Shown here: piece after piece, positions 51,069 to 59,156 of the stretch | Numbering within the stretch: position 1 is the stretch's first letter | How the letters are laid out: the number at the start of each line of letters is the position of its first letter | DNA from: Paenibacillus riograndensis SBR5 | GTDB taxonomy: Bacteria > Bacillota > Bacilli > Paenibacillales > Paenibacillaceae | Length of the DNA: 64,000 bases | Direction: 5' to 3' | Assembly (NCBI RefSeq): GCF_000981585.1 | Contig: NZ_LN831776.1 | Span: 945,001 to 1,009,000, forward strand | Notes under the pieces: model-generated | The model's database searches: none | What the model was told of the DNA's origin: nothing | The model's input: only the letters and a program-made list of their open reading frames with translations | Translations under genes and position numbers: made by a program

Positions 51069-52475
51069 ATGATAGAAAAGTGCCAAATATTTACTCCAGA
51101 AATAAATGTAAAGGAACTATTAGACGCTGCAAATTATACGAATAATTTGTATGGGAAAAAAGTTATAGAGAATGCATGTGGTGATGGAAATATTTTAAAA
51201 GAAATTGTTAAACGTTATATAAAAGATTGTCTGAAAAATATGATCAATATTATTGAAATAAAAAAGGGATTGGAACATGATATCTATGGTACAGAGATCG
51301 ATAAGGTTCATTTTGCGAAGTGTTTGGAAAATTTAGATGGAATAGCTGAGTTTTATGGAATATATGATGTAAAATGGAACATATTCAATCAAGATTTCTT
51401 AAAGATGAATTTAAGAGATACATTTGATTTTGTCATTGGTAACCCTCCATATATAACTTATAGAGATTTAGATGAGGAAACACGAACTTTTCTAAAAGAA
51501 CATTTTAGATCATGTAGATATGGAAAATTTGATTATTGCTATGCATTTATTGAAGCAAGCCTTACCTGTTTGAATTCAACTGGGAAATTAGCATATCTAA
51601 TTCCTAGTAGTATTTTTAAAAATGTATTCGGCCAAGAATTGAGAAATATGATAGTTTTTAATACTGTGAAAATAATCGATTACACCACTAGAAAACTATT
51701 CGAGCAAGCTCTTACATCGTCAGCTATTTTGTTATGCGATAAAGGTAAAGTAAATGATGATATAGAATATCTAGATGTTGTAAACAATATTACTCATTCG
51801 ATACCTAAAAAAAGCTTAATGGGCAAATGGATATTTGGGGGTTATTCTCAAAATAGTGCTTCAAAAAGAAGATTTGGAGAATATTTCACAGCAGCTATAA
51901 GTATTGCGACTCTGTTTAATAAAGCGTATCTTTTGAAAAATTATATAGAGGAAGAAGAATACATTAATATTGGAGGATATAAAATTGAACGAAGTGCAAC
52001 AAGAGTAGCAGTGAGTCCTAAATCCTTAAATTATAAAAAAAGAGAGCTTATTATATTCCCATATTATTATAATAATGATACTTTAATTAGATATAAAACA
52101 GAAGAATTTGAATTGAAGTTTCCTGAAACCTCCAAATATTTAAAGTCTTACCTTAAAGAATTGGCAAATCGGAATTCCGACGACAAGAATGAATGGTTTG
52201 AGTACGGACGTTCTCAAGCTTTAGCTCATTTGAATCAACATAAGCTTCTTCTTTCAACAATTGTTACAAATGAAATAAAGGTATATGATTTACCAAAGGA
52301 TTTTATTCCATATTCAGGGATATATATTGTTTCTAAAAAAAGAATACCTCTTTTAAAGGCTAAAGAAATCTTAGAGAGTGAGTCTTTTTATAATTATGTA
52401 AAAGGTATTGGTATTAGTGCTAATGGAAATTCACTTCGTATTACTGCATCAGATATTAATAATTATGAATTTTGA
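51069..52475 (+). CDS. N6-adenine-type DNA methyltransferase
   Basis: 468 residues. Motif I is VIENACGDGNILKEI (about 33-46), the acidic residue after strand 2 is in YGTEID, and the catalytic motif IV is DFVIGNPPYITY (NPPY at about 125-128), typical of adenine-N6 methyltransferases of the TaqI/Eco57I group. The C-terminal ~220 residues (ISIATLFNKAYLLKN, PYYYNNDTLIRYKT, SGIYIVSKKRIPLLKAKE) resemble the target-recognition part of that group. There is no nuclease domain, so it is not a IIG fusion. First gene of a four-gene, mostly overlapping operon with a GHKL/kinase protein, a receiver and an HNH nuclease. It likely marks self DNA; the target site is unknown. Confidence 0.88.
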   Translation: MIEKCQIFTPEINVKELLDAANYTNNLYGKKVIENACGDGNILKEIVKRYIKDCLKNMINIIEIKKGLEHDIYGTEIDKVHFAKCLENLDGIAEFYGIYDVKWNIFNQDFLKMNLRDTFDFVIGNPPYITYRDLDEETRTFLKEHFRSCRYGKFDYCYAFIEASLTCLNSTGKLAYLIPSSIFKNVFGQELRNMIVFNTVKIIDYTTRKLFEQALTSSAILLCDKGKVNDDIEYLDVVNNITHSIPKKSLMGKWIFGGYSQNSASKRRFGEYFTAAISIATLFNKAYLLKNYIEEEEYINIGGYKIERSATRVAVSPKSLNYKKRELIIFPYYYNNDTLIRYKTEEFELKFPETSKYLKSYLKELANRNSDDKNEWFEYGRSQALAHLNQHKLLLSTIVTNEIKVYDLPKDFIPYSGIYIVSKKRIPLLKAKEILESESFYNYVKGIGISANGNSLRITASDINNYEF

Positions 52476-52558
52476 GTATTTATTATAGTATAAATGTAAT
52501 TAAGTAGCTCAATTAAGTTTTATCATGTTAAAATTTTCAAGCTGGAGGATGGGGAAAA

Positions 52559-54724
52559 GTGGAAGAGCTACAGTATATTATTGAAGATAGTACAATTGCT
52601 GAAGTTTTAGGCGTGCAAAATTTTACTAACCCTGAAGCAGCTATTTTGGAATTAGTTAAGAATGCTTTTGACGCACAGGCTAGAAAGTTAGACATTATCT
52701 TTAAAGAAAATGAAATAATAGTTAAAGATGATGGGATAGGCATGAATTATGATGATATAAAAAAACATTGGATGCATATAGGTAAGAGTAATAAATTTTA
52801 TGAGGTATTAGATAGGGAAAATAAAAAAAGAATTCTGGCGGGTTCTAAGGGTGTAGGTAGATTTGCATTGTCACGACTAGGTACTAACATTGAGCTCTCC
52901 TCACAGAAAGATAAATCAAGTGATAAGTCAGTTTTATGGACTACTAATTGGAATCACAGTAATTTATATGAAGGTAAAACATTGAACAAAAGTGGGACGA
53001 AAATTTCTATTAAAGGATTAAGAGATAAATGGAATAAAGCTAGTATTGAACAGTTAAGAAAATATTTATGCCGTACATATAATGATAATTTAATGAAGAT
53101 TCTTATAACTTCCCAGTATAATGAGAAACCTCAATTAGTATTGCGGTATTTTGATAAGCCTCAGCTAGGTTACAATTGTACAAGTATACTAGAGTTTAAT
53201 TATAATTCAGAAAGTTCTAGTTTGGAATGTATTTTCAAATCGGATGAATTTAAAAATGAAGCGAATAAATATATAAGCGATATTAATTTATTTGATTTTA
53301 CAAAAAATCTAGATTGTATAAAGGAATTAAAAGATAACAAAAAACTATCCTTATCAAAGGATGAACTAGTAGAAGCTTTAAAAACTTTAGGAAACTTTTC
53401 AGCGGAATTTTATTTTAGTCTTAAAGAACCAAATCTAAAAGATGTAGAAAAATTTTTGTATAAGCACAGTTTCCTAACAGGAAGATACGAAAGTGGTGTA
53501 ATTCTATATAGAAATTCATTTAGCATTTCTTCATATGATGGAACAAAAGATTGGTTGGGTCTTGGGAAAAGAACAAGATTGTCACCTGCTGCTGCAACTC
53601 ATCCAACAGGTTCATGGCGTATTCGTGAGAATCAATTGGCAGGGAAGGTTGAGATTGATAAATTAACTAATCAAATGCTGAAAGATCTATCTAATAGGCA
53701 GGGTTTGGATGAAAATATTTACTTTAAAACTTTTTTGGAAATTATAGATAAGGGACTTGCTGAATATGAAAGATATCGTCAAAAAATTATCCGTGGAATA
53801 AACAAAAAAAATAAATTTGTAGAAACTGAGGAAAAAAAGATAGTAGAAAAAGTTATTCAGAAACCAACTATAGTAAGGCAAATGACTAATGATCAGCTTT
53901 CCTTATTTGTTTCGGAAATAAAGGATTATAAAGATGAAAATTTAAATATTAAAAAAGAAATTCATAACACTGAAGAAAGATATAAGTATGACGTAAGAAT
54001 ACTAAATGTCTTGGCAACATCGGGACTTAAAGCTACAGCAATTGCTCATGAGATGCACAACGACAGAAATAGTATTGCTCAAAACTATGAAAACATTGTT
54101 GAAGCTATGAAAGATTATGATATATGGGAGTATGTTAATGAAAAAGAAAAAACTAAATATGCTTTCTCCAATATTCCGGAATTACTTAATAAGAACAAGA
54201 GAATTAATGTAAAACTTGTTTCTTTCATGGACACTATGCTTGAGGAAGTGGAGAAAAGTAATTTTGTTGCAGAAAAACATAATATATATGAAGTATTAGA
54301 AAATATAAAAAACGTTTGGGAAAGAGACTACGCATGGGTCCAAATAAACCTGGAGAATGTCTTGTCTTCTATTAGTTTTGTGTTTCCAGAAGATAGCTTA
54401 AAGGTTATATTTGATAACCTAATACTAAACAGTATACAACATAATGAAGACAAGAATCATTTAAAAATTGATATTAAGATATCTTTTGCTAATGGAATGT
54501 TGGAGATTTTTTACATGGATGATGGTAGAGGACTGGCTGAAAAGTATTTAGAGGATCCTATGAAAATTCTTGAGGTACATGAAACTTCAAGAAAACAAGG
54601 ACATGGTTTGGGAATGTGGATAGTCAATAACACTATAACAATGTCTGGGGGAGAAATACTAAATATTGATGGACATAACGGGTTCGTTATTTTTTTTACA
54701 TTTGGAGGAAGTATGAATGGATAG
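52559..54724 (+). CDS. Soluble dual-ATPase protein: N-terminal GHKL (HATPase_c_3-like) plus histidine-kinase core
   Basis: 721 residues, GTG start after GGAGGATGGGG. The N-terminal Bergerat-fold ATPase has N-box ILELVKNAFDA (~30-42), DDGIGMNYDDI (~58) and GSKGVGRFAL (~97-106), as in Hsp90/MutL/MORC proteins. A middle region and coiled coil (~400-480) lead to a dimerisation/phosphotransfer-like helix GLKATAIAHEMHND (H497), then a second ATPase: NLILNSIQHN, MDDGRGLAE and GHGLGMWIVNN, the N, G1 and G2 boxes of histidine kinases. There is no membrane segment. It overlaps the receiver gene by eight bases. Predicted to sense an intracellular (possibly DNA-linked) event and phosphorylate the receiver. 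Confidence 0.85.
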   Translation: MEELQYIIEDSTIAEVLGVQNFTNPEAAILELVKNAFDAQARKLDIIFKENEIIVKDDGIGMNYDDIKKHWMHIGKSNKFYEVLDRENKKRILAGSKGVGRFALSRLGTNIELSSQKDKSSDKSVLWTTNWNHSNLYEGKTLNKSGTKISIKGLRDKWNKASIEQLRKYLCRTYNDNLMKILITSQYNEKPQLVLRYFDKPQLGYNCTSILEFNYNSESSSLECIFKSDEFKNEANKYISDINLFDFTKNLDCIKELKDNKKLSLSKDELVEALKTLGNFSAEFYFSLKEPNLKDVEKFLYKHSFLTGRYESGVILYRNSFSISSYDGTKDWLGLGKRTRLSPAAATHPTGSWRIRENQLAGKVEIDKLTNQMLKDLSNRQGLDENIYFKTFLEIIDKGLAEYERYRQKIIRGINKKNKFVETEEKKIVEKVIQKPTIVRQMTNDQLSLFVSEIKDYKDENLNIKKEIHNTEERYKYDVRILNVLATSGLKATAIAHEMHNDRNSIAQNYENIVEAMKDYDIWEYVNEKEKTKYAFSNIPELLNKNKRINVKLVSFMDTMLEEVEKSNFVAEKHNIYEVLENIKNVWERDYAWVQINLENVLSSISFVFPEDSLKVIFDNLILNSIQHNEDKNHLKIDIKISFANGMLEIFYMDDGRGLAEKYLEDPMKILEVHETSRKQGHGLGMWIVNNTITMSGGEILNIDGHNGFVIFFTFGGSMNG

Positions 54725-55316
54725 AATAAAGATAGTTTATGTTGATGATAATCCTGATGAAGAAATTTCAAAATATTTAAAAAAAAATTATGAACATGAA
54801 GATTTTTTGAAGGAATATGAAGAAATTCCTTTCTCAAGTGAGGATGGGTATGATAACTTGATTAATAATCCGTTAATTAAAGAAGCAAACATAGTATTAA
54901 TTGACTCTAAACTATTTAAAAATGATAATGTTGTGGCTGGAAAATTTACTGGTGAAGAATTTAAAGTAATACTAAAGAAAATGCTACCATTCATCGAAGT
55001 TTTGGTAGTGACTCAAAATGATCTTGAAGATGATTTTGGAACTATACAAAAATATAGAAAGGATTTTCATGGGAATCCCCAAGAGTATTATGAAATGAAA
55101 TTAAAAGATCTACTAGATGATTCTGTTAGGAATATTTTGATTTATCGAAATATAACTAATAAATTAAAAAAAAATGAAGGAATCGACAAGGTTCTTTTAG
55201 AGAAAATAGTTAATTCATTAGATGGATCTGCCCAATATGAAGAATTAACAACAAAAGATATTAACGAAATTATAATTGCTTTCCGTGAATTGCAGGGGGT
55301 AATAGATTGTGAATGA
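54717..55316 (+). CDS. Single-domain receiver (response-regulator-like) protein
   Basis: 199 residues starting MDRIKIVYVDDNPDEEISKY; GGAGGA lies at good spacing. Receiver signature: D10-D11 acidic pocket, candidate phospho-acceptor D63 in NIVLIDSKLF, T99 in VLVVTQND, and a lysine at 112 or 115. The loop between the first helix and D63 is longer than usual. The C-terminal ~65 residues are helical (NKLKKNEGIDKVLLEKIV, INEIIIAFRELQGV) and have no DNA-binding domain, so the output is probably protein-protein contact. It overlaps both the kinase-like gene and the HNH gene by eight bases, strong evidence for joint function. Confidence 0.82.
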   Translation: MDRIKIVYVDDNPDEEISKYLKKNYEHEDFLKEYEEIPFSSEDGYDNLINNPLIKEANIVLIDSKLFKNDNVVAGKFTGEEFKVILKKMLPFIEVLVVTQNDLEDDFGTIQKYRKDFHGNPQEYYEMKLKDLLDDSVRNILIYRNITNKLKKNEGIDKVLLEKIVNSLDGSAQYEELTTKDINEIIIAFRELQGVIDCE

Positions 55317-55965
55317 TTACCGAAATACAAGATATTGTTCTTCATTGGAAAATGTGAAAAATAAAAAAGGTACATTGGAAGATGCAATCTATAAAAATCA
55401 TACAAAACAAAAGATAATTTATAACAAAGTAAAAGACACAGCATATGAATATAGAAAGAACTTCATGGAAATCTATAATTATAAATGTTGTTACTGTGGA
55501 AATTCAATTGTTAACTTGGGTGCAACTCTTCTCGAAATTGATCACTATATATGTGAATCATCATTTGATTCAAAAGAAGTAGCTGGTCGAATTGGAAACT
55601 TAGTTCTAGCTTGTTATGATTGCAACCGTTCTAAAAGTGGATTTGTAATTAAAGAAGAATATAAAGAAATTCTAGATCCAGATATGGATAATATTAAGAG
55701 TGTTTTTACTAGAGATGATGATTATTACATTAAGATTGCTGAACAATACGAAGCCGATGAATTTATAAAGGGATTTCACAACCAGTTAAGGTTATCCTAT
55801 CAATCAAGAAGATTAGATTTTTTACTTGTGAATCTTAATGGTTTATGTCAAAAACTTGATGGGAAACCACAAGCGGAGAGATTGAATGTTATTTTAAGAA
55901 AACTTAAAGAAAAAAGGAATCTAATAATTTCTAAAGGTTTAAGTGAAGAATCGGTGTTAGCTTAA
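55309..55965 (+). CDS. HNH endonuclease (effector candidate of the methyltransferase/kinase module)
   Basis: 218 residues, GTG start following GGGGG. HNH core: KCCYCGNSIV, then LEIDHYICESSF (catalytic DH), GNLVLACYDCNRSKSG, giving four zinc cysteines, the histidine and the central Asn. The C-terminal ~100 residues are helical (NQLRLSYQSRRLDFLLVNL, VILRKLKEKRNLI) and may bind the receiver or DNA. It is the last gene of the operon. In this context it is the likely DNA-cleaving effector, restrained by methylation and/or by the receiver; inference. Confidence 0.85.
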   Translation: MNDYRNTRYCSSLENVKNKKGTLEDAIYKNHTKQKIIYNKVKDTAYEYRKNFMEIYNYKCCYCGNSIVNLGATLLEIDHYICESSFDSKEVAGRIGNLVLACYDCNRSKSGFVIKEEYKEILDPDMDNIKSVFTRDDDYYIKIAEQYEADEFIKGFHNQLRLSYQSRRLDFLLVNLNGLCQKLDGKPQAERLNVILRKLKEKRNLIISKGLSEESVLA

Positions 55966-56510
55966 ATAACTTAATTCTGAGATGAAATCTACTTCTTCGT
56001 CCTTAAGATCAATACAATTTGATAAATGATAAATTAGCCAGTACTCCTTGAACACCTATAAAAGGAAACAACATCGAGACTGGAGTTTATATACTTGAAG
56101 TAACCTGTGTTTATCAAATAGCATCCTCGCTGAAGGACTTCAATATTAATGCTAAAATTATAATAATTGCAAAGATCTTCCCTTAAACGGGCTGTTCTTA
56201 GTACAAACCAAGTATGATTCAAGCTAAATATAAATATCAAGTATTTGGTTTATACATAACAGACTGTTTAACTTATTGTATAAAATGATCTTGTTATTTT
56301 TCCATTTTTGGATTGGACGTGACTACATGGAATGTTTGGACTTCCGGCTGTTTGTTAGCAAATTTTTCTGATTTAAACCGCTGCTCACCGTGGGAATTTC
56401 TAAACAAAGCGGATGCCACCTCTCCTACAGCAACTTCTATTCCGCTATTTTCACCTATATAGTTTGAACTTTTTAAGACGAATGCAAAGCCAATCATTAA
56501 CGTTCATATG
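55966..56510. other. Non-coding or decayed stretch after the HNH gene
   Basis: About 545 bases. A 67-codon open frame on the minus strand (56294-56497; contains GIEVAVGEVASALFRN) has no recognised family and no good start site; it could be a remnant. Otherwise I see nothing. Confidence 0.35.
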
Positions 56511-56687
56511 CTAGGAATTGACACGTTTCATCAACGCTGCGACATTGCGAATATGGTAAAACCTCTTGCAAAACACATTGTGGATCACGCCGTTTTTGAG
56601 CCAATTCAACTTGAGTTCAGGCGAGTGCTTGGGCAAAAAAACAAACTCCATTCACGGGTGCTCTTGCAAAAAGGCCTGAGCCAATTT
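56511..56687 (-). mobile_element. Remnant of an IS630-family transposase
   Basis: On the minus strand the frame reads LAQAFLQEHP-stop-MEFVFLPKHSPELKL, then WLKNGVIHNVF and FYHIRNVAALMKRVNS before TAG. This matches the C-terminal DDE region of IS630-type transposases (usual form LPPYSPELNLIE..WGWLK), with a TGA and a small deletion at the LNLIE glutamate, so it is dead. No terminal inverted repeats were identified. Confidence 0.65.
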
Positions 56688-56835
56688 TGAACGCGGATAC
56701 GGAGTCGGTCATATTGATGATTTGAAAATGAGATGTGGCAGGTTCGCTTAAAGATTGTAGAATGACACGCACGAGACATATGTAGTGCTGTTTGTTGTAG
56801 AATTAGCAGTTAAAGCTACATTAACTGATATCATT

Positions 56836-56867
56836 AAGGCTCAAGCTGTAAAATGCTTGAGCCTTTA
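56836..56867 (+). terminator. Orphan terminator-like hairpin
   Basis: GGCTCAAGC pairs perfectly with GCTTGAGCC around a ~10-base loop, followed by TTTAATATTTG. No intact gene lies just upstream. Confidence 0.55.
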
Positions 56868-57022
56868 ATATTTGTTTGAGATTACTTATTCTTTTCTTGG
56901 ATATCGTTAATATGCGATTTAACTGTTAGTTATCAAAAAATTATCCGATATGATTTGATGGATGTTAAGAGACTTATATTGTCAATTAAAACAGAGAAAC
57001 ATTACGAAAGCAGGAAAATCAC

Positions 57023-57180
57023 ATGGAAGATAAAAAGAAGTCGTTTGAAAAGTTTTTAGAACCTGAGAATTATAATATTGAAGCTGAAATAATAGAGATC
57101 ATTAATAGACTCCGACAATGCTGAAGAGTTAGAATGTTTCGGGTATTATTTGCGCCACGGAAAGTTTAATAACTCCTGAG
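57023..57180 (+). pseudogene. Small frameshifted hypothetical gene
   Basis: From an ATG it reads MEDKKKSFEKFLEPENYNIE and AEIIEIIN, then continues in another frame as DSDNAEELECFGYYLRHGKF before a stop. The acidic helix followed by a compact tail looks like one small protein broken by a frameshift. Family not recognised. Confidence 0.4.
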
Positions 57181-58003
57181 ATGGTTGGTAATTACAAATT
57201 TAGGGGATACAATATTTGTTTTGGACTACATACCCCAAATCGGAAATTAACATAGTGTATTTATATTTTCTGGAACTCGCGTCCATTACTTACCAAGATT
57301 AAGTTGACCCAAGCTCGTTCCATTTCAAGTTCTACTCCCTGTTACCTCAATACATGTGGAGGGGTGGTACCGATCGTTAGAAAATGAGTTATCGGGAGTT
57401 GGCTCATAAGCCATTAGAACGTTTGTTGGTCACAGGGTAGTGCCGACCCTTCCGATGATTTACGGCACAATGAATGCAAATCTGATATGTGAACAATTGT
57501 TTGTATAAGTGTTGTTTCTAAGAGAAACATTTCGGACAAACCTTCACCTAAAGTTATAACTACACTGATCTCAAGACAGACAGCGCATGGGCTTTCTGTT
57601 TTCTGTATACTAAATCATTCATTCGAAGCGGAGGACTACGACTATCATATAATAATTTTTGTGATAAAATAGATTATAGCAACGGGGGAATTCAACTAAT
57701 ACATCAAATTAAAGAGCATCAAGAAATTAATAACATGAAATTTAGAAAGCCTATAGAGACATACAACTTTGATAATAGAAGCATTGAAATAAGCAGGGTA
57801 GAGATAAAGAAGCCGTCCTAATTGTGGCATATAGAATACCTCTTGCCAACCATCCTTCCTTCTAAGGTAACATCAAAAAAATACCTTGGGAGGGGACTTT
57901 GTTGTCGCTGCAGCCTTTACGAGATTGGATTGAACCCGCACTGGATAATACCTTTTTTGAATGGAAATAACGAACTCTTTCAACAGCAGAGTTATCTCCT
58001 ACC
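57181..58003. other. Decayed region before the second direct repeat
   Basis: About 820 bases with many stops. Near its end (about 57690-57822) a frame reads IQLIHQIKEHQEINNM and YNFDNRSIEISRVEIKKPS before TAA, with no start; it may be the tail of a lost gene. No tRNA, integrase or clear mobile-element end was seen. Confidence 0.35.
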
Positions 58004-58009
58004 GTCCCT

Positions 58010-58258
58010 TCATTCCCCCTCCCCCAACAACTCCCCAACGGAAACATCCAGCGCTTTCGCAATGGCAACCACCTCATAATCCTGCACAAGTCTATGTTGA
58101 CCTTCCAAACGCGACAAGCTGGTTGGACTGATATCTAAACCAAAGGTTTGTAATTTGGCGAGGAAATCTTTTTGTTTCATTCGCTTAGCTTTTCGAATGG
58201 CTACAACTCTGGTTCCAACGATATTTTTGTCACCCGGAGGCTCTTTGCGATGCTTCAT
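58010..58258 (-). CDS. XRE-family HTH regulator (copy 2)
   Basis: 82 residues, with the same HTH as copy 1 (IRKAKRMKQKDFLAKL, SPTSLSRLEGQH, AIAKALDVSVGELLG). It is divergent from the intact Spo0E-like gene with a 150-base shared promoter carrying a palindrome. It probably represses itself and the facing gene. Confidence 0.88.
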   Translation of the reverse strand: MKHRKEPPGDKNIVGTRVVAIRKAKRMKQKDFLAKLQTFGLDISPTSLSRLEGQHRLVQDYEVVAIAKALDVSVGELLGEGE

Positions 58259-58306
58259 TTGGTATCACCTCACAATATAGCCAAATTGTATGCGAGGTAA
58301 GTGTTG

Positions 58307-58358
58307 TTTTAATGCGGATATCGAATTAAAATAAAATAAACCGATAAACGCATTAAAA
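58307..58358. promoter_or_regulatory. Inverted repeat TTTTAATGCG ... CGCATTAAAA (copy 2)
   Basis: The ten-base arms are perfect and identical to those of copy 1; the spacer has an extra AATAA. It lies between the divergent XRE and Spo0E-like genes and is the best operator candidate for the XRE protein. Confidence 0.6.
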
Positions 58359-58408
58359 TTTCTATACATCGTCTACAGGTATAGCTTTTCCAGAAAGGAG
58401 GGGGTACA

Positions 58409-58942
58409 ATGCAGCATCTGATGCACAAGTATGAGGAGGAGAAGCGCAAGTTGAATGAACTCGGACAGAAATCATTGGAGCAGGGAATTCCGTTAAGCAG
58501 CAATGAAGCGGTTCAGGCCCAGAGTCGTAAAGTGGACGAAATCATTAATCGGATGTATCAGAAAAAAAGCGGACATGTAGGAACATTTCGTTCCGAATAT
58601 TGTCTAGGAGGGGATGGGGTGAGCTTTCCGGTGTGGTCTTTGCAGGCGATGCAGAATCGGTTGGATGAGGTATCCGCACATATTGAGCATCAATCTGAGC
58701 TTGAGAGTGCTTTTGAAGAAGAGAGCAAGGCTTTTCAGGCGTTGTTTGCCTCCATGGACATTGCACGTAAGCCAGAGTTTGAGAATTGGGAGGATAAGCT
58801 TCAATTGAAGCAAGCCGTTCTTTATGAACGCCTATATCTACAAGGGCTTAAGGATGGCGTGCAGCTTGCAAATGCCTTTTCTGCACCTTCAGTTCTCTCG
58901 GACAAAGACATGCCCTGTGAAGTCTGCCGCAAAAGTACATAG
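58409..58942 (+). CDS. Spo0E-like N-terminal domain fused to a longer helical C-terminus
   Basis: 177 residues, with a strong GGAGGGGG site before the ATG. Residues ~1-52 (HLMHKYEEEKRKLNELGQKS, then AVQAQSRKVDEIINRMYQKK) follow the Spo0E-like helical hairpin, with QSRKVDEII at the SQxLDxxI signature position. Spo0E-type proteins dephosphorylate Spo0A~P. Typical members are 50-85 residues; here ~125 additional residues follow, including SELESAFEEESKAFQALFAS and LYLQGLKDGVQLANAF. The C-terminus ends with a CxxC-like pair (MPCEVCRKST). The Spo0E call is moderate: the signature has R-K-V where the family often has E-L. Confidence 0.65.
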   Translation: MQHLMHKYEEEKRKLNELGQKSLEQGIPLSSNEAVQAQSRKVDEIINRMYQKKSGHVGTFRSEYCLGGDGVSFPVWSLQAMQNRLDEVSAHIEHQSELESAFEEESKAFQALFASMDIARKPEFENWEDKLQLKQAVLYERLYLQGLKDGVQLANAFSAPSVLSDKDMPCEVCRKST

Positions 58943-58980
58943 GCATGGAACCGAAAGGGATAAACGCATATTTTATTTTT

Positions 58981-59003
58981 TGACCGTCCATGCGGCGGTC
59001 CTT
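58981..59003 (+). terminator. Terminator of the Spo0E-like locus (copy 2)
   Basis: GACCG pairs with CGGTC around a nine-base loop, followed by CTTTTTCTTT. Confidence 0.65.
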
Positions 59004-59156
59004 TTTCTTTGCTGCATGTTCAGTATACATGTACCTCCTTCAATGCTGATCATTCAAAATTGAGCAGGCTTCTATTCATGATCTAAATAAAGGGATATCT
59101 TGCCATATGTCGAATTACCATACATATTGTAAATCTGGATCAGACGAGGTTTTGCT

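Larger units (their letters stand above)
58004..59055. repeat. Long direct repeat, copy 2 (intact XRE regulator plus Spo0E-like gene)
   Basis: Same gene order and orientation as 48039-48815, with similarity running through the genes, the promoter palindrome and the terminator to about TCCTTCAATG. This copy keeps the full Spo0E-like gene and is probably the ancestral version. Confidence 0.85.

Noticed and set aside
51069..55965. Assignment of the four-gene module to the Detocs system or to a classic type II R-M system
   Set aside because: Detocs lacks a methyltransferase and HNH effector of this kind as I know it, and classic type II systems lack the kinase and receiver; neither label fits the gene set.
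56508..56690. Plus-strand 60-codon open frame
   Set aside because: The minus strand of the same stretch encodes a recognisable IS630 transposase tail, so this frame is an artefact.
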